A stretch of DNA of 64,000 bases from Myxococcales bacterium (lineage in GTDB: Bacteria > Myxococcota_A > Polyangia > Nannocystales > Nannocystaceae): positions 434,001 through 498,000 of the forward strand of contig JACKDV010000003.1 of NCBI GenBank assembly GCA_020633315.1, read 5' to 3'. The notes below the pieces were generated by a model that worked only from the letters and a program-made list of their open reading frames with translations, was not told the DNA's origin and did not search any database. Shown here piece by piece: positions 33,916 to 43,106 of this stretch. The stretch's first letter is position 1, and each line of letters starts with the position of its first letter. A program made the translations under genes and the position numbers.

Positions 33916-34797
33916 ATGTCCAAGACCCTCATCATCCCCATCCTGGCGATCCTCGCCGCCCCCAGCCTCGCCCACGCCAGCAACCAGGTCGGCAAGGTCA
34001 CCCTCGACATGGAGCTCGGCGTCGGCGGTGGCCGGGAGCTCGTCATCCGCGAGCCCTCCATGTGCGAGGCCGAGGGCGACAGCCGCACCGACGTCAAGTG
34101 GAACCGCAACGCCGACAGCGTGGAGGTGCGCCTCCACCTCGAGGGCGTGCCCTACCGTCCCTCGTTCTGCTTCGACGTCGATCCTTCCACCCCGTACAAC
34201 ACCTATCCTCTGTGCGTCGACGAGGGTCGCTGGCAGGGGTGGTTCGTCAACCGCTTCTTCACCCGCACCAGCAACTGGTACTACGACTCGGTCACGGGCG
34301 ACCTCATCGCCAACGAATTCGACCTTCCAGGGGGCCCTCCGCCCGGTTCCATCCCCGTGGAGCTCCCCGCGGCCCAGATGATGTGCACGGGCTTCTTCGA
34401 CCCCAACCCGAGCAACCTCAAGGTCCACTACCAGTTCGACTTCGGCTACCACCACATGGTCGACTTCCTCGGTAGCCCGGGCACCCTGGTGGGGATCCTG
34501 CCCTACAACCTGTTCGATCCGAGCTCGATCTGGCTGTACTACACCTACGAGATCCTGCCGCAGTCCGAGGCGCAGGACTTCGACACCACCCTGGCCGAGC
34601 TCGAGGCCGGCGTGGGCGGGTTCAGCTTCGCCACCAGCCTCGAGCCCGTGCCCAAGCCGACCTACCTGCTCACCCACGACGAGCTGATGATCGGCTGGAC
34701 GGAATCGTACCCGGACTACCTGCTCGAGCCCCTGCCCGATGAGGCGTTCGAGGACCCGGATTGCGGGACCGAGCAGATCTATGTACCGTTCATCTAG
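33916..34797 (+). CDS. Secreted protein of unknown function
   Basis: A 293-residue protein starting MSKTLIIPILAILAAPSLAHA, a clean Sec signal cleaved after AHA. The mature part is aromatic- and beta-rich with conserved-looking cysteines (PSMCEAEGDSRTDVKWNRNA, PSFCFDVDPS, YPLCVDEGRWQGW, AQMMCTGFFDPNPSN, DPDCGTEQ), probably disulfide-bonded. I know no family. It follows the frameshifted lipoprotein gene by 138 bp and precedes a STAS-like gene by 24 bp. Confidence 0.78.
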   Translation: MSKTLIIPILAILAAPSLAHASNQVGKVTLDMELGVGGGRELVIREPSMCEAEGDSRTDVKWNRNADSVEVRLHLEGVPYRPSFCFDVDPSTPYNTYPLCVDEGRWQGWFVNRFFTRTSNWYYDSVTGDLIANEFDLPGGPPPGSIPVELPAAQMMCTGFFDPNPSNLKVHYQFDFGYHHMVDFLGSPGTLVGILPYNLFDPSSIWLYYTYEILPQSEAQDFDTTLAELEAGVGGFSFATSLEPVPKPTYLLTHDELMIGWTESYPDYLLEPLPDEAFEDPDCGTEQIYVPFI

Positions 34798-34821
34798 GGG
34801 TTAGCCCCCTTCGCTGGTGCC

Positions 34822-35361
34822 GTGTCCCCTTCGTCCACCGTCGAGCTCGACGAAGCTGGCCATCTCGTGGTCCGGCTCCGTGGAGAGGTGGGGACCGAGG
34901 ACATCGAGCGCCTATCGAACGACCTGCTCCCCCGGATCGATGCCCTGGACACCGGGGGAGCGCTCATCATCGACATGATCGAGACCGCGTCCCTGCCCCT
35001 CGACGCGCGCATGCGACTGATGGAGCTCCAGCGGGGCATCGCCCCCCGCCAGGTGCGTACCGCCTTCGTGGCCGACCGTCCACGCTTCCGCGGGATCGGG
35101 CTGTTCGTGGCCCACGTCTCGGAGGATCCCAACGCGCGCTGCTTCAACCGCCTCGACGAGGCCAAGGCCTGGCTGAGCTCCGGCGAGGGCCGCCTCGAGC
35201 GGCTCATCGCGCTGCGGGATCGGCTGCTCTCGGGCGATCGCAAGCCCAAGACCCCCCCAAGACCCCCAAAGACCCCCAAGCGGCGCAGCTCCGACGAGCT
35301 GAAGGCACGGGTGCTCAAGCTGCGCGAGTCCGACGACGATCAGGAAGGAGGCGGCCGATGA
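34822..35361 (+). CDS. STAS/SpoIIAA-like protein with basic tail
   Basis: A 179-residue soluble protein with GTG start. Residues 1-120 follow the SpoIIAA-like/STAS pattern: HLVVRLRGEVGTEDIERLS, GALIIDMIETASLPLDARMR, RTAFVADRPRFRGIGLFVAH and a C-terminal helix with RCFNRLDEAKAWLSS. STAS proteins bind nucleotides or partner proteins in signalling. The tail (about 135-179) is Lys/Pro-rich, encoded by three near copies of an AAGACCCCC unit (about 35248-35280), then charged helix. Its stop overlaps the AhpD-like gene start by 4 bp, so the two are coupled. Confidence 0.75.
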   Translation: MSPSSTVELDEAGHLVVRLRGEVGTEDIERLSNDLLPRIDALDTGGALIIDMIETASLPLDARMRLMELQRGIAPRQVRTAFVADRPRFRGIGLFVAHVSEDPNARCFNRLDEAKAWLSSGEGRLERLIALRDRLLSGDRKPKTPPRPPKTPKRRSSDELKARVLKLRESDDDQEGGGR

Positions 35362-36017
35362 CCTACGAGGGTCTCACGGTCGGTCAGCGCACCTTCGTCT
35401 GGATGTGGCGGAGGATCTCGACCATGGCGGTCGGCTTCCCCGATCCCTTCGTGGCCGATCACGTGCGCACCGAGGGCGTGCGGGGCTACCTCGCGTGGGC
35501 CAAGTCGGCCTTCGCGATGATCGAGATGCTCGAGAAGCGCTGGGGACCGATCGAGGCCCAGCTCATCCTGGGGCTCGCCGCGCTGTGGTCCGGCTGTCGC
35601 TGGTGCGGCGTGGGCCACCTGCTCAGCGCCAACCTCGAGCTGTTCAAGCGCGAGGGAGAGCTGGGACCGATCGACGAGCGCCAGATCCCCGAGCTGCAGC
35701 TCATGCGCGACGAGGAGGTGCTCGAGGTGCTGCGCAAGCAGCTCTCCGGACCCCGCTGGGAGCAGATGCGCCGGATCATGGATCGGCAGTACCTGCTGCA
35801 CTCGGGCCAGGCCACGGAAGAGAGCCGCGACGACGAGCTGCTACAGACGGCCAACGTGATCTGGTCGTGGGTGATCGAGTGCTCGATCACCGCGATGGAC
35901 ACCGATCCGGCCACCATTCCTCCGCAGACGCCGATCGGCAAGGAGCGCAAGCTCCTCGCGCGCTACCGCGAGGCCCGGGCCGCCCAGGATGCCAAGGACG
36001 CCGGCTCCGAGGGCTGA
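35358..36017 (+). CDS. AhpD-like (carboxymuconolactone decarboxylase-type) protein
   Basis: A 219-residue all-helical protein with the CxxCxxxH redox motif of AhpD-like enzymes in LWSGCRWCGVGHLLSANLEL (about 77-96). An Ile/Glu-rich helical region follows (LLQTANVIWSWVIECSITAM). AhpD relatives reduce peroxides through the cysteine pair with an upstream acid; here an extra domain surrounds the motif, so the substrate is unclear. It is translationally coupled to the STAS-like protein, a pairing I cannot match to a known pathway. AGGAAGGAGG lies just before the start. Confidence 0.75.
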   Translation: MTYEGLTVGQRTFVWMWRRISTMAVGFPDPFVADHVRTEGVRGYLAWAKSAFAMIEMLEKRWGPIEAQLILGLAALWSGCRWCGVGHLLSANLELFKREGELGPIDERQIPELQLMRDEEVLEVLRKQLSGPRWEQMRRIMDRQYLLHSGQATEESRDDELLQTANVIWSWVIECSITAMDTDPATIPPQTPIGKERKLLARYREARAAQDAKDAGSEG

Positions 36018-36023
36018 GCGGGC

Positions 36024-36713
36024 CTATCTCGCCATCGTGGGAGGCCGCTGCGCGGCCTCGCCGGTCATCGCCACGAAGGCCACCGGGGTCACGCGCTGCT
36101 GCTGCCATCCGTGGGCGCTGCGGGTGACCACCACCAGGTCCTGCAGGTAGCGTGGACCCACCGGCAGCACCAGGCGCCCGCCCACCTGCAGCTGCTCGAT
36201 GAGCGGCTCGGGGATCTGCGTGGGCGCAGCCGCGAGCACGATCGCAGCGAAGGGCGCATGCTCGGGCCAGCCGCGGTAGCCGTCGCCGTGACGGATGGTG
36301 GCCGCATAGCCCAGCCGCTCCAGGCGAGCCACCGCGCTCGCGGCCAGGGGCTCGATGATCTCGATCCCGTACACCTCGGCCCCCATCGCCGAGAGCACCG
36401 CGGCCTGGTAGCCCGAGCCGGTCCCCACGTCGAGCACCCGCTGTCCCGGCTCGACCTCGGCGAGCTGGGTCATCAGGGCCACGATGTAGGGCTGGCTGAT
36501 CGTCACCTCGTGCCCGATGGGCAGGGGGCCGTCGCGGTAGGCGATCGCCTGGAGATCGGCGGGCACGAACTCGTGGCGCGGCACCTCGCGCATGGCCGCC
36601 AGCACACGGGGGGCCACGATGTCGCGCGCCTCGAGCTGGGTGCTCACCATGCGCTCCCGCTCCTCCACTCGCGCAAACGGCGGGCGCTCGGACGAAGGCG
36701 ACGACTCGGGCAT
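36024..36713 (-). CDS. pcm: Protein-L-isoaspartate O-methyltransferase
   Basis: A 229-residue Pcm enzyme that uses S-adenosylmethionine to methylate isoaspartyl residues in damaged proteins and start their repair. Motifs: ERERMVSTQLEARDI, VPRHEFVPADL, YRDGPLPIGHEVTISQPYIV, and the SAM-binding VLDVGTGSGYQAAVLSAMG, then GDGYRGWPEHAPFAAIVLAA and GGRLVLPVG. An upstream ATG (36860) would add 49 biased residues overlapping the divergent gene's upstream region, so I use MPESSPSSER. The order and length match the family. Confidence 0.93.
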   Translation of the reverse strand: MPESSPSSERPPFARVEERERMVSTQLEARDIVAPRVLAAMREVPRHEFVPADLQAIAYRDGPLPIGHEVTISQPYIVALMTQLAEVEPGQRVLDVGTGSGYQAAVLSAMGAEVYGIEIIEPLAASAVARLERLGYAATIRHGDGYRGWPEHAPFAAIVLAAAPTQIPEPLIEQLQVGGRLVLPVGPRYLQDLVVVTRSAHGWQQQRVTPVAFVAMTGEAAQRPPTMAR

Positions 36714-36871
36714 CGGACGAGGAGCTTCGCATGCCCCCGCGGAGAAGGACAAAGCGCTCGCGGATCGGCGCGCGAGGAGGCCGAGCTCGGCGCGGCACCG
36801 GAGCGCGAGGGATGGACCCCTGGCTTGACCGCGAGCGGAGCGGTCCCCTACCGTGGCCATCGACGGTCCCG

Positions 36872-37378
36872 ATGTCGAGCTCCCCGCCCCGCTCCGGCCT
36901 TCGTCGACGCCACTGGCTCGTCGCCGTGCCGCTGGGGCTGGTCGCGGTGGGCGTGCTCGGCTACCGCTGGAGTCGCTCGGGCTCCGCCGCGGACGACGAA
37001 GCCCCAGCCTTCGAATCGATCGCGCCCGGCCACGACCTCGGCCGCTGGACGGTGGTGCGGGTGGGCGCGGTGCACCTGGGCGCGGTGCCGGTGGTGCTCC
37101 AGACCCGCGACGGCCAGCGCTACCAGGTCGACGTGCTCGCCCGCGATCCCCAGGGCCCCCCGGGCGTGGCGCAGACCGAGCGACTGAGCCTGTTCGTGGT
37201 CAACTCGCACGCGAGCCCGCAGGACGACGGCCAGCGCCCCACCGACGAGGAGCAGGGCCTGGGCGCGATGGCGCTGGCCCACGCGCTGGCCCGGGAGGCT
37301 CCGCCGCCGGGGCTGCTCACCCTACGGCAGCGCAGCGACCAGCACCCCAACGGCTCCTTCGCGGTGTCGCTGCAGTAG
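36872..37378 (+). CDS. Membrane-anchored protein of unknown function
   Basis: A 168-residue protein with an N-terminal anchor (RRRHWLVAVPLGLVAVGVLG, about 11-30) and a periplasmic domain. The domain alternates beta and helix (GRWTVVRVGAVHLGAVPVVL, QRYQVDVLARDPQGP, EQGLGAMALAHALAREAP). No catalytic motif is visible and no family is recognised. It diverges from pcm and is followed 55 bp later by the HTTM-like pair. Confidence 0.7.
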   Translation: MSSSPPRSGLRRRHWLVAVPLGLVAVGVLGYRWSRSGSAADDEAPAFESIAPGHDLGRWTVVRVGAVHLGAVPVVLQTRDGQRYQVDVLARDPQGPPGVAQTERLSLFVVNSHASPQDDGQRPTDEEQGLGAMALAHALAREAPPPGLLTLRQRSDQHPNGSFAVSLQ

Positions 37379-37433
37379 CCCGGGCCAGCGCTGCCGTCCC
37401 GCGGGGCACCCCGCGCTATGCTCGTGGACCGCG

Positions 37434-37904
37434 ATGCTCCCCGAGGGCCACCCGCGCCGCTTCGACCGGCCGCGCGCCGTCGCCTGGGCGGTGCTGCTCA
37501 GCTACCTCGTGGCCGCCCGCCTGGTGGGCAACCTCTTTCCGCTCTCCACCTTCGACATGTACCAGGGGCATGCGCCGCCCGTGGCCACGCGGGTGCTCGT
37601 GCTCGATGCCACGGGCACGGCGGCGCAGGTCGACGACTACGAGGGCTACGCCTGCGAGGGACCGCCGCTGTCGATGGCGCTGATCGAGCAGCGCTGCGGC
37701 GAGCACGACCGACCGCTGGACTACGTGCTGCGCGACCAGGCGCTCCACATCGAGGCACACGCCGGCGAGCCCACCGAGCCGGGGACCGAGCCCATCACCC
37801 TGGTCGCGCGGGCCCACCGACTGCAGCCCGGGCCCGACCAGGGTCGGCACGCCGACTGCGTCGTGGCCCGCTGCACCGCGCGACGGCGAGGAGGCCGGCG
37901 ATGA
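37434..37904 (+). CDS. Membrane-anchored protein coupled to HTTM-like gene
   Basis: A 156-residue protein with one N-terminal hydrophobic helix (about 15-37, AVAWAVLLSYLVAARLVG) and FPLSTFDMYQGHAPPVATRV after it, a phrase I associate with proteins near vitamin-K-carboxylase-like HTTM membrane proteins. A small periplasmic domain has cysteines (YACEGPP, QRCGE) and a basic C-terminus (RCTARRRGGRR). The stop overlaps the downstream HTTM-like gene by 4 bp, so they are probably a unit. Function unknown. Confidence 0.72.
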   Translation: MLPEGHPRRFDRPRAVAWAVLLSYLVAARLVGNLFPLSTFDMYQGHAPPVATRVLVLDATGTAAQVDDYEGYACEGPPLSMALIEQRCGEHDRPLDYVLRDQALHIEAHAGEPTEPGTEPITLVARAHRLQPGPDQGRHADCVVARCTARRRGGRR

Positions 37905-38875
37905 GCCTCGGCTGGAGCTCGGCCTGGGACGGCCACGATCGGGCGCCGCTGCGCATCGGCATCGCAGTGATCGCCGGGCTCGAGCTGCTGGTGGAGTGCC
38001 TGCAGGTGGGCTGGCAATCTCGAGACCCCGCCCGCTTCCCTCCCACCGGCACGCTCTCGGAGTGGCTCGGGGCCATCCCCGGGGCGGCGCTCGGAATCGA
38101 GGCGATGATCCTGGTGGGCCTGGTGGCGCTCGCCCGCGATCGTCGGCCCGTGATCGCCGGCCTGTGGGTGCTGCTGTGGGGCGCGCTGCTCAGCGAGTGG
38201 CAGACCCAGATCTTCGCCTCGCCCTCCCGCAACGCGTTCTTCCCCGGCGCGGCGATGCTGGGCTGGGTGCTCGGTCAGGCCTGGGCCCACGAGACGGCCG
38301 ACCTCCGCGACGAGGCAGCCCCTCGGGCCCTGCGAGAGCAGCTGGGCGAGGCCGGAGCCGTCGCCTGCATCGCCGCCGCGTACCTGGGCTCGTGCCTGAG
38401 CAAGCTGGGCGCCGCGGGGCTGGGGTGGGCCGACGGCGATCAGATCCGAGCGCTGGTGCTGTGGCAGCAGCCGCTCGCGAGCTGGGAGTGGCTGGCGGCC
38501 TACCGCGAGGGAATCCTGCGGGTCCCCGCGCTGGCCCGGGCGGCCTCGTTCGCGACCCTGGTGATCGAGGGCGGCGCGCTGCTGCTGCTCTTCGGGCCGC
38601 GGCTGCGCCTGGCCTGGGCCACGCTGCTGGTGGGGCTGCACCTCAACATCATCCTGCTGTGCACGATGCCCTACCTCGAGCCGATGGCGCTGCTCGGGCT
38701 GCTCGCGGTCCCGTGGCCCAGGCTGCTTCGCCGCCCCGCGAAGGTCTCGGCCGACGAGGAATCCCCGCCCTCGCTCGACGGGGTGCGGATGCCCCCGGCC
38801 ATGGCCCTGTGGCTCGGGGGGATCGTGCTGCTCGCCTGGATCCTCGCGCCGTGGGGCTGGCGAGCGAGCCCCTGA
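37901..38875 (+). CDS. HTTM-like polytopic membrane protein
   Basis: A 324-residue protein with about seven to eight transmembrane helices (for example IGIAVIAGLELLVECLQVG, GLWVLLWGALLSEWQTQIF, ATLLVGLHLNIILLCTMPYL). The segment LSKLGAAGLGWADGDQIRAL fits the HTTM domain (horizontally transferred transmembrane, related to vitamin-K-dependent gamma-carboxylase), in which a lysine precedes a Trp-Gly helix. The catalytic function of bacterial HTTM proteins is largely unknown. It starts 4 bp inside the previous gene. Confidence 0.72.
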   Translation: MSLGWSSAWDGHDRAPLRIGIAVIAGLELLVECLQVGWQSRDPARFPPTGTLSEWLGAIPGAALGIEAMILVGLVALARDRRPVIAGLWVLLWGALLSEWQTQIFASPSRNAFFPGAAMLGWVLGQAWAHETADLRDEAAPRALREQLGEAGAVACIAAAYLGSCLSKLGAAGLGWADGDQIRALVLWQQPLASWEWLAAYREGILRVPALARAASFATLVIEGGALLLLFGPRLRLAWATLLVGLHLNIILLCTMPYLEPMALLGLLAVPWPRLLRRPAKVSADEESPPSLDGVRMPPAMALWLGGIVLLAWILAPWGWRASP

Positions 38876-39034
38876 CCCCGTCGATCTCCCACCCGGCACC
38901 TCGACACGCTCTCGACACGCTCGCGCAGCCGAGGCTTCACCTTCGCGCGCAGCTCGTTGCGAACACGTGATGGGGGCGTGGCATGCCGTCCCTAGACTCC
39001 CGGCCGCGCGGGACCTCCCGCGCTGGAGCACGGC

Positions 39035-41329
39035 ATGCGCAACACGATCGCGTTCCTTCGACCCTTCCTCCTGCTCTCCCTCACCACCTCGCTCGGCTGC
39101 CCCGACGACGGCCCCAGCGGCGACGGAGGCTCCAGCGGCACCGACGACTCCAGCGGCGGCCCCACCACCCAGGCGCCCACCAGCGGCCCCACCACCGCCG
39201 AGGACGGCACCGGGACCACCGGCTCGACCGACGACGACGGCTCCTCGGGCACCACCGGCGAGCCGCCGGTCGAGGCCACCATCCCCGAGCTGGTCAAGGA
39301 GCTGGTGCAGATGGAGAACGACGGCGTCGACGTGCCGGGCTTCCCCCTCGAGTACATCCCGGCCTCGGGCGAGCTGAGCACCATTCCTCAGCTCGAGTGG
39401 AAGCTGGTGGCGGCATTCCTCGACTCGCTGACCGACGCCGCCCCCCCGCTGGGACCCGTGTGGGGCGCCAACAACGACTACATCGCCTATCTCGGCGACG
39501 GCTGGCAGGACGAGGGCACCCCCTACTTCGCCGGCTCGGGCGAGGCGGGCTGGATGTGGACCAACTTCGAGTACATCAGCAACGACCGCGCGAGCGAGGG
39601 AGCCGCGCCCACCGGCATCGGCCTGCAGATGGTCACCTGGCTCGCCGACAACGGCGTGCCCGAATTCCAGTTCGACGTGAGCGACGACGCCGAGTGGACG
39701 CCCGAGCGCGTGGATGCCTACATCCTGTGGCACAAGCGGATGCTGGGCGGCGCGCTCTTCCGGGTGAGCCGGGGTGACGAGGGCTGGTCGATCGACACCT
39801 CGGCCGACAACCTGCGCTTCGACGCCACCAGCGACACCCTGTTCCGCATCACCGGGCCCATCGACATCGGCGTGGCCCAGGACGACGCGGGGGCCGACCT
39901 GCCCGCCAACGTGGTGCCCGGCACCTCCAGCAACTGCTCGGGCGGGATCAGCCCCTGGGGCACGATCTTCTCGGCCGAGGAGAACACCCAGTTCGCCTAC
40001 GGCGACCTCGAGGCGTGCTGGAGCAGCTCCAACGTGTTCATCCCCGGGGGCCCCTGCGATCCCGGCTCCGACATCGTGTGGGACACCACCCCGAATCCCG
40101 ACTCCGACTTCACCCGCGGCACCGCCACCAACACCCGGCCGGACTACTACAGCTACCTGGTGGAGATCGACCCCGAGTCGCCGCCCGATCTCGCCTACGA
40201 CCCGAGCAGCGGCAACGGGCACCAGAAGCTCGGCGCCATCGGGCGGGCCAACTGGGAGAACGCCACCTTCCACGTGGGCGCCGACCGCAGGCTGGTGCCC
40301 GACCAGCCGATCGTGATCTACAGCGGCAACGACCGCCGCGGCGGTCGCATCTACAAGTTCGTCTCGTCGGGCACCTACTCGTCGGGCATGAGCAAGGCCG
40401 AGATCCGCAACCTGCTCGCCGACGGCTCGCTGTTCGTGGCCCACTTCGCCGACCTCGACAACTCCGACGACGAGGGCACCGGGGCCGAGGGCGGCGTGAC
40501 CGTGGGCGGCGTCCTGCCCTCCGCCACCAGCCCCGGCCAGGGCCAGTGGATCCACCTGTCGGTCGGCAACCGCAGCCAGCTCGCCCCCAACGCCAGCGGC
40601 CCCGCGTCGATGACCACCGTGGGCGAGGCGCTGCGCAACGACACCTGGAACGGCATCGGCGGCTTCCCCGACGACGGCACCGTGCTGCGGGGGCTGTTCA
40701 CGGCCGCGACCAAGATCGGCGTCCGGGAGCTCAACCGCCCCGAGGACCTCGAGTACAACCCGCTCGACGGCACCCTGTGGATCGCCTTCACCAACCACAC
40801 GCGGCCCAACGCGCTGCGCGACGACGGCACCCTGAACCTCGACGATCCCGGCACGCCGGGGGACGAGCACGCGAGCTTCGCCCGCAGCGACGACGACGGG
40901 ACGATCTTCGTGCTCCAGGAGTCCAACCCCGACGATCCGGGATCGTCGGCGACCTTCACCTTCCACGCGGCGTGGCGCGGCTCGGGCGAGGGCACCACGT
41001 TCACGGCCCGCAACCCCGACAACCTGGCCATCGACAGCGCGGGTGGGGTGTGGTTCGGAACGGACGGCAACTTCTCTCGCACCACCCAAGACGCGATCTA
41101 CTACCTGGAGGTCGCCGACGATCCGCTCCAGAGCCGCGCCTGGCGGATCGCGAGCGTGCCCTCCGACGCGGAGGCCACCGGCCCCATGTTCGCCTCGGAC
41201 GAGCGCTCGTTCTTCTTCGACGTGCAGCACCCCCACGAGAACCTGGGGGGCGCGCCCGAGTCCGAATTCGCCGCGTACATGGACCTCGGTCCGCGCTCGG
41301 GTCAGGTCGTGCTCACGGTGGCCCCGTAG
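39035..41329 (+). CDS. PhoX-type phosphatase lipoprotein
   Basis: A 764-residue lipoprotein (signal ending TSLGCPDD) with a Ser/Thr/Gly/Asp linker (25-80) and a PhoX/DUF839 beta-propeller (about 90-760). Diagnostic pieces are NCSGGISPWGTIFSAEEN, matching the PhoX CxGGxTPWGTxLSxEEN iron site, RPDYYSYLVEIDPESPP, GRANWENATFH, IVIYSGNDRRGGRIYKFVSS, and ENLEYN-like propeller repeats. PhoX enzymes are iron-calcium alkaline phosphatases for organic phosphate scavenging. The gene has GGAG before the ATG and a diheme cytochrome gene 16 bp downstream, a likely operon. Confidence 0.9.
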   Translation: MRNTIAFLRPFLLLSLTTSLGCPDDGPSGDGGSSGTDDSSGGPTTQAPTSGPTTAEDGTGTTGSTDDDGSSGTTGEPPVEATIPELVKELVQMENDGVDVPGFPLEYIPASGELSTIPQLEWKLVAAFLDSLTDAAPPLGPVWGANNDYIAYLGDGWQDEGTPYFAGSGEAGWMWTNFEYISNDRASEGAAPTGIGLQMVTWLADNGVPEFQFDVSDDAEWTPERVDAYILWHKRMLGGALFRVSRGDEGWSIDTSADNLRFDATSDTLFRITGPIDIGVAQDDAGADLPANVVPGTSSNCSGGISPWGTIFSAEENTQFAYGDLEACWSSSNVFIPGGPCDPGSDIVWDTTPNPDSDFTRGTATNTRPDYYSYLVEIDPESPPDLAYDPSSGNGHQKLGAIGRANWENATFHVGADRRLVPDQPIVIYSGNDRRGGRIYKFVSSGTYSSGMSKAEIRNLLADGSLFVAHFADLDNSDDEGTGAEGGVTVGGVLPSATSPGQGQWIHLSVGNRSQLAPNASGPASMTTVGEALRNDTWNGIGGFPDDGTVLRGLFTAATKIGVRELNRPEDLEYNPLDGTLWIAFTNHTRPNALRDDGTLNLDDPGTPGDEHASFARSDDDGTIFVLQESNPDDPGSSATFTFHAAWRGSGEGTTFTARNPDNLAIDSAGGVWFGTDGNFSRTTQDAIYYLEVADDPLQSRAWRIASVPSDAEATGPMFASDERSFFFDVQHPHENLGGAPESEFAAYMDLGPRSGQVVLTVAP

Positions 41330-41345
41330 GGCGAGGAACGCTCCC

Positions 41346-43100
41346 ATGCTCGTGTCGCACCGGCTGGTCCACTGCCTCCTCGTGCCCCTGGCGGTGGCCG
41401 CCGGCTGCGGCGCTCCCCCGGTCCCCGCGACCCCCGCGGGCGACCGCTCCCCACCGCACCAGACCGCGGTGCCGGCCCGCACCCAGGCCCCGCCGCGCTC
41501 CGTGCTCGACGCCAAGGGCCCGGGCCCCGGCGACGGCGACTACTTCCCCCTGCGGCGGGCTCGGGAGCGCCACGATCGGATCGACAACCACGAGGCTCCG
41601 ATCCCGATCCAGTGCTACACGAAGACCGAGGGGCGTCACAACCCCTGCTACACCTGCCACACCGACGGCAGCTACCCCAACCTGCGCCTCGATGCCGATC
41701 TGCAGGAGAGCTACGCCTTCTCCGAGTACGGCGAGACCAACCGCTGGGACAACGCCTTCGTCGATCGCCGCGAGGCCATCGCGGCCATCTCGGACGAGCG
41801 CGCGCTGGCCTGGGCCCGGCAGGACAACTACGCCGCGGCGCGACGCGTGCTCCAGGGCCAGCTGCCCCCCTGGGCCTATCCCTGGGACCTCGACCTGCCC
41901 GCCGGCTTCGACGAGCAGGGCTTCGCCCGCGACGGCAGCGGCTGGCGGGCGTTCCGCTACAAGCCGTTCCCGGGCGCGTTCTGGCCCACCAACGGCAGCA
42001 GCGACGACGTGATGATCCGGCTGCCGGATCCGTTTCGCTCCCGCGACGGCGAGCCCTCGCTCGCGGTGTACCAGGCCAACCTCGCCCTGCTCGAGGCCAG
42101 CCTCGCCAGCGATCCGGCGCGCCCCGACGCCGAGCTCGTGTGGCCGGTGGAGCCGCTCGACGAGCGGGCCCTGGGCGTCGACCTCGACGGCGACGGACAG
42201 CTCGAGCCCGCGATCGATCGCCTGGTGGGTCTGCCGAGCCACTACCTCGGCGACGCCTCGGGCCACCCGCTGCGGCGGGGCACCTACCCCGCCGGCACCG
42301 AATTCCTGCACAGCGTGCGCTACCTCGATCCCGACGCGCCCGGGATGATCGCGGCCCGGCTCAAGGAGCTGCGCTACCTGCACAAGGAGCAGGAGCTCCC
42401 GCGCCGCCGCTACTTCTCCAAGTACGAGCAGGAGGCCCGTGACAAGGAGGAGGGCGTGCTGCCGCTGTACCGCGGCAACGCCGAGACGGGGCTCGTCAAC
42501 CCCTTCGGCTGGCGGGTGCAGGGCTACATCGAGGACGAGCAGGGTCGCCTGCGCCTGCAGACCCGCGAGGAGCACTACGCCTGCATGGGGTGCCACACCG
42601 GCATCGGCGTGACGGCGGACGGCACCTTCGCCTTCCCACGCAAGGTGCCCGGCTCCGCCGGCTGGGGCTACCAGAGCATCGACGGGATTCCCGACGTCCC
42701 CCAGCTCGGCCACGACGAGCCCGAGGTGCTCGAGTACCTGCGCCGCGTGGGGGCCGGCGACGAGCTGCGAGCCAACACCGAGATGCTCGAGCGCTTCTTC
42801 GCCGAGGGTCGGCTCGACGAGGAGGAGGTCCGGCGTGCGGCGCCCGGGGGCGACCGCAGCCTCCCCTTCCTCGTCGCGCCCAGCCGCGAGCGCGCGCTCG
42901 CCCTCGACAAGGCCACCATGGTGCTGGTGGGAGAGCAGTCGTTCGAGCGCGGGCGCGACCCGATGCTGGCGCCGGCCCTCGACGTGCACCGGACGATCGA
43001 GGAGGCCTCGACCGGGCTCGCCGAGGCGGGGCGGACCTACCGCGACGGCACGCTGCGCCTGCGCTGGGCCGCGGTGCAGGACGCGATCACGGCCGACTGA
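41346..43100 (+). CDS. Diheme c-type cytochrome lipoprotein
   Basis: A 584-residue lipoprotein (AAGC, Cys21) with two haem-binding CxxCH motifs: CYTCH at 101-105 and CMGCH at 413-417. It is rich in Trp/Tyr and Asp around the first haem (DYFPLRRARERHDRIDNHEA) and looks like one large domain rather than a tandem multihaem protein. Such proteins act as electron carriers or oxidoreductases at the outer face of the cell. A His three residues into the protein start (VSHRLVHC) is in the signal and not relevant. It is encoded right after PhoX; the functional link is unclear. Start supported by GAGGAA upstream. Confidence 0.85.
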   Translation: MLVSHRLVHCLLVPLAVAAGCGAPPVPATPAGDRSPPHQTAVPARTQAPPRSVLDAKGPGPGDGDYFPLRRARERHDRIDNHEAPIPIQCYTKTEGRHNPCYTCHTDGSYPNLRLDADLQESYAFSEYGETNRWDNAFVDRREAIAAISDERALAWARQDNYAAARRVLQGQLPPWAYPWDLDLPAGFDEQGFARDGSGWRAFRYKPFPGAFWPTNGSSDDVMIRLPDPFRSRDGEPSLAVYQANLALLEASLASDPARPDAELVWPVEPLDERALGVDLDGDGQLEPAIDRLVGLPSHYLGDASGHPLRRGTYPAGTEFLHSVRYLDPDAPGMIAARLKELRYLHKEQELPRRRYFSKYEQEARDKEEGVLPLYRGNAETGLVNPFGWRVQGYIEDEQGRLRLQTREEHYACMGCHTGIGVTADGTFAFPRKVPGSAGWGYQSIDGIPDVPQLGHDEPEVLEYLRRVGAGDELRANTEMLERFFAEGRLDEEEVRRAAPGGDRSLPFLVAPSRERALALDKATMVLVGEQSFERGRDPMLAPALDVHRTIEEASTGLAEAGRTYRDGTLRLRWAAVQDAITAD

Positions 43101-43106
43101 CCCGCC

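Noticed and set aside
35248..35280. AAGACCCCC near-repeat as a phase-variation tract
   Set aside because: Units are imperfect and lie in an intact reading frame; treated as part of the Lys/Pro tail of the STAS-like protein.
37721..41515. Very long open frame (over 1,200 codons) on the minus strand
   Set aside because: Antisense to five well-supported genes; composition is Gly/Arg/His/Val-biased with no motif, as expected for third-position G+C bias.
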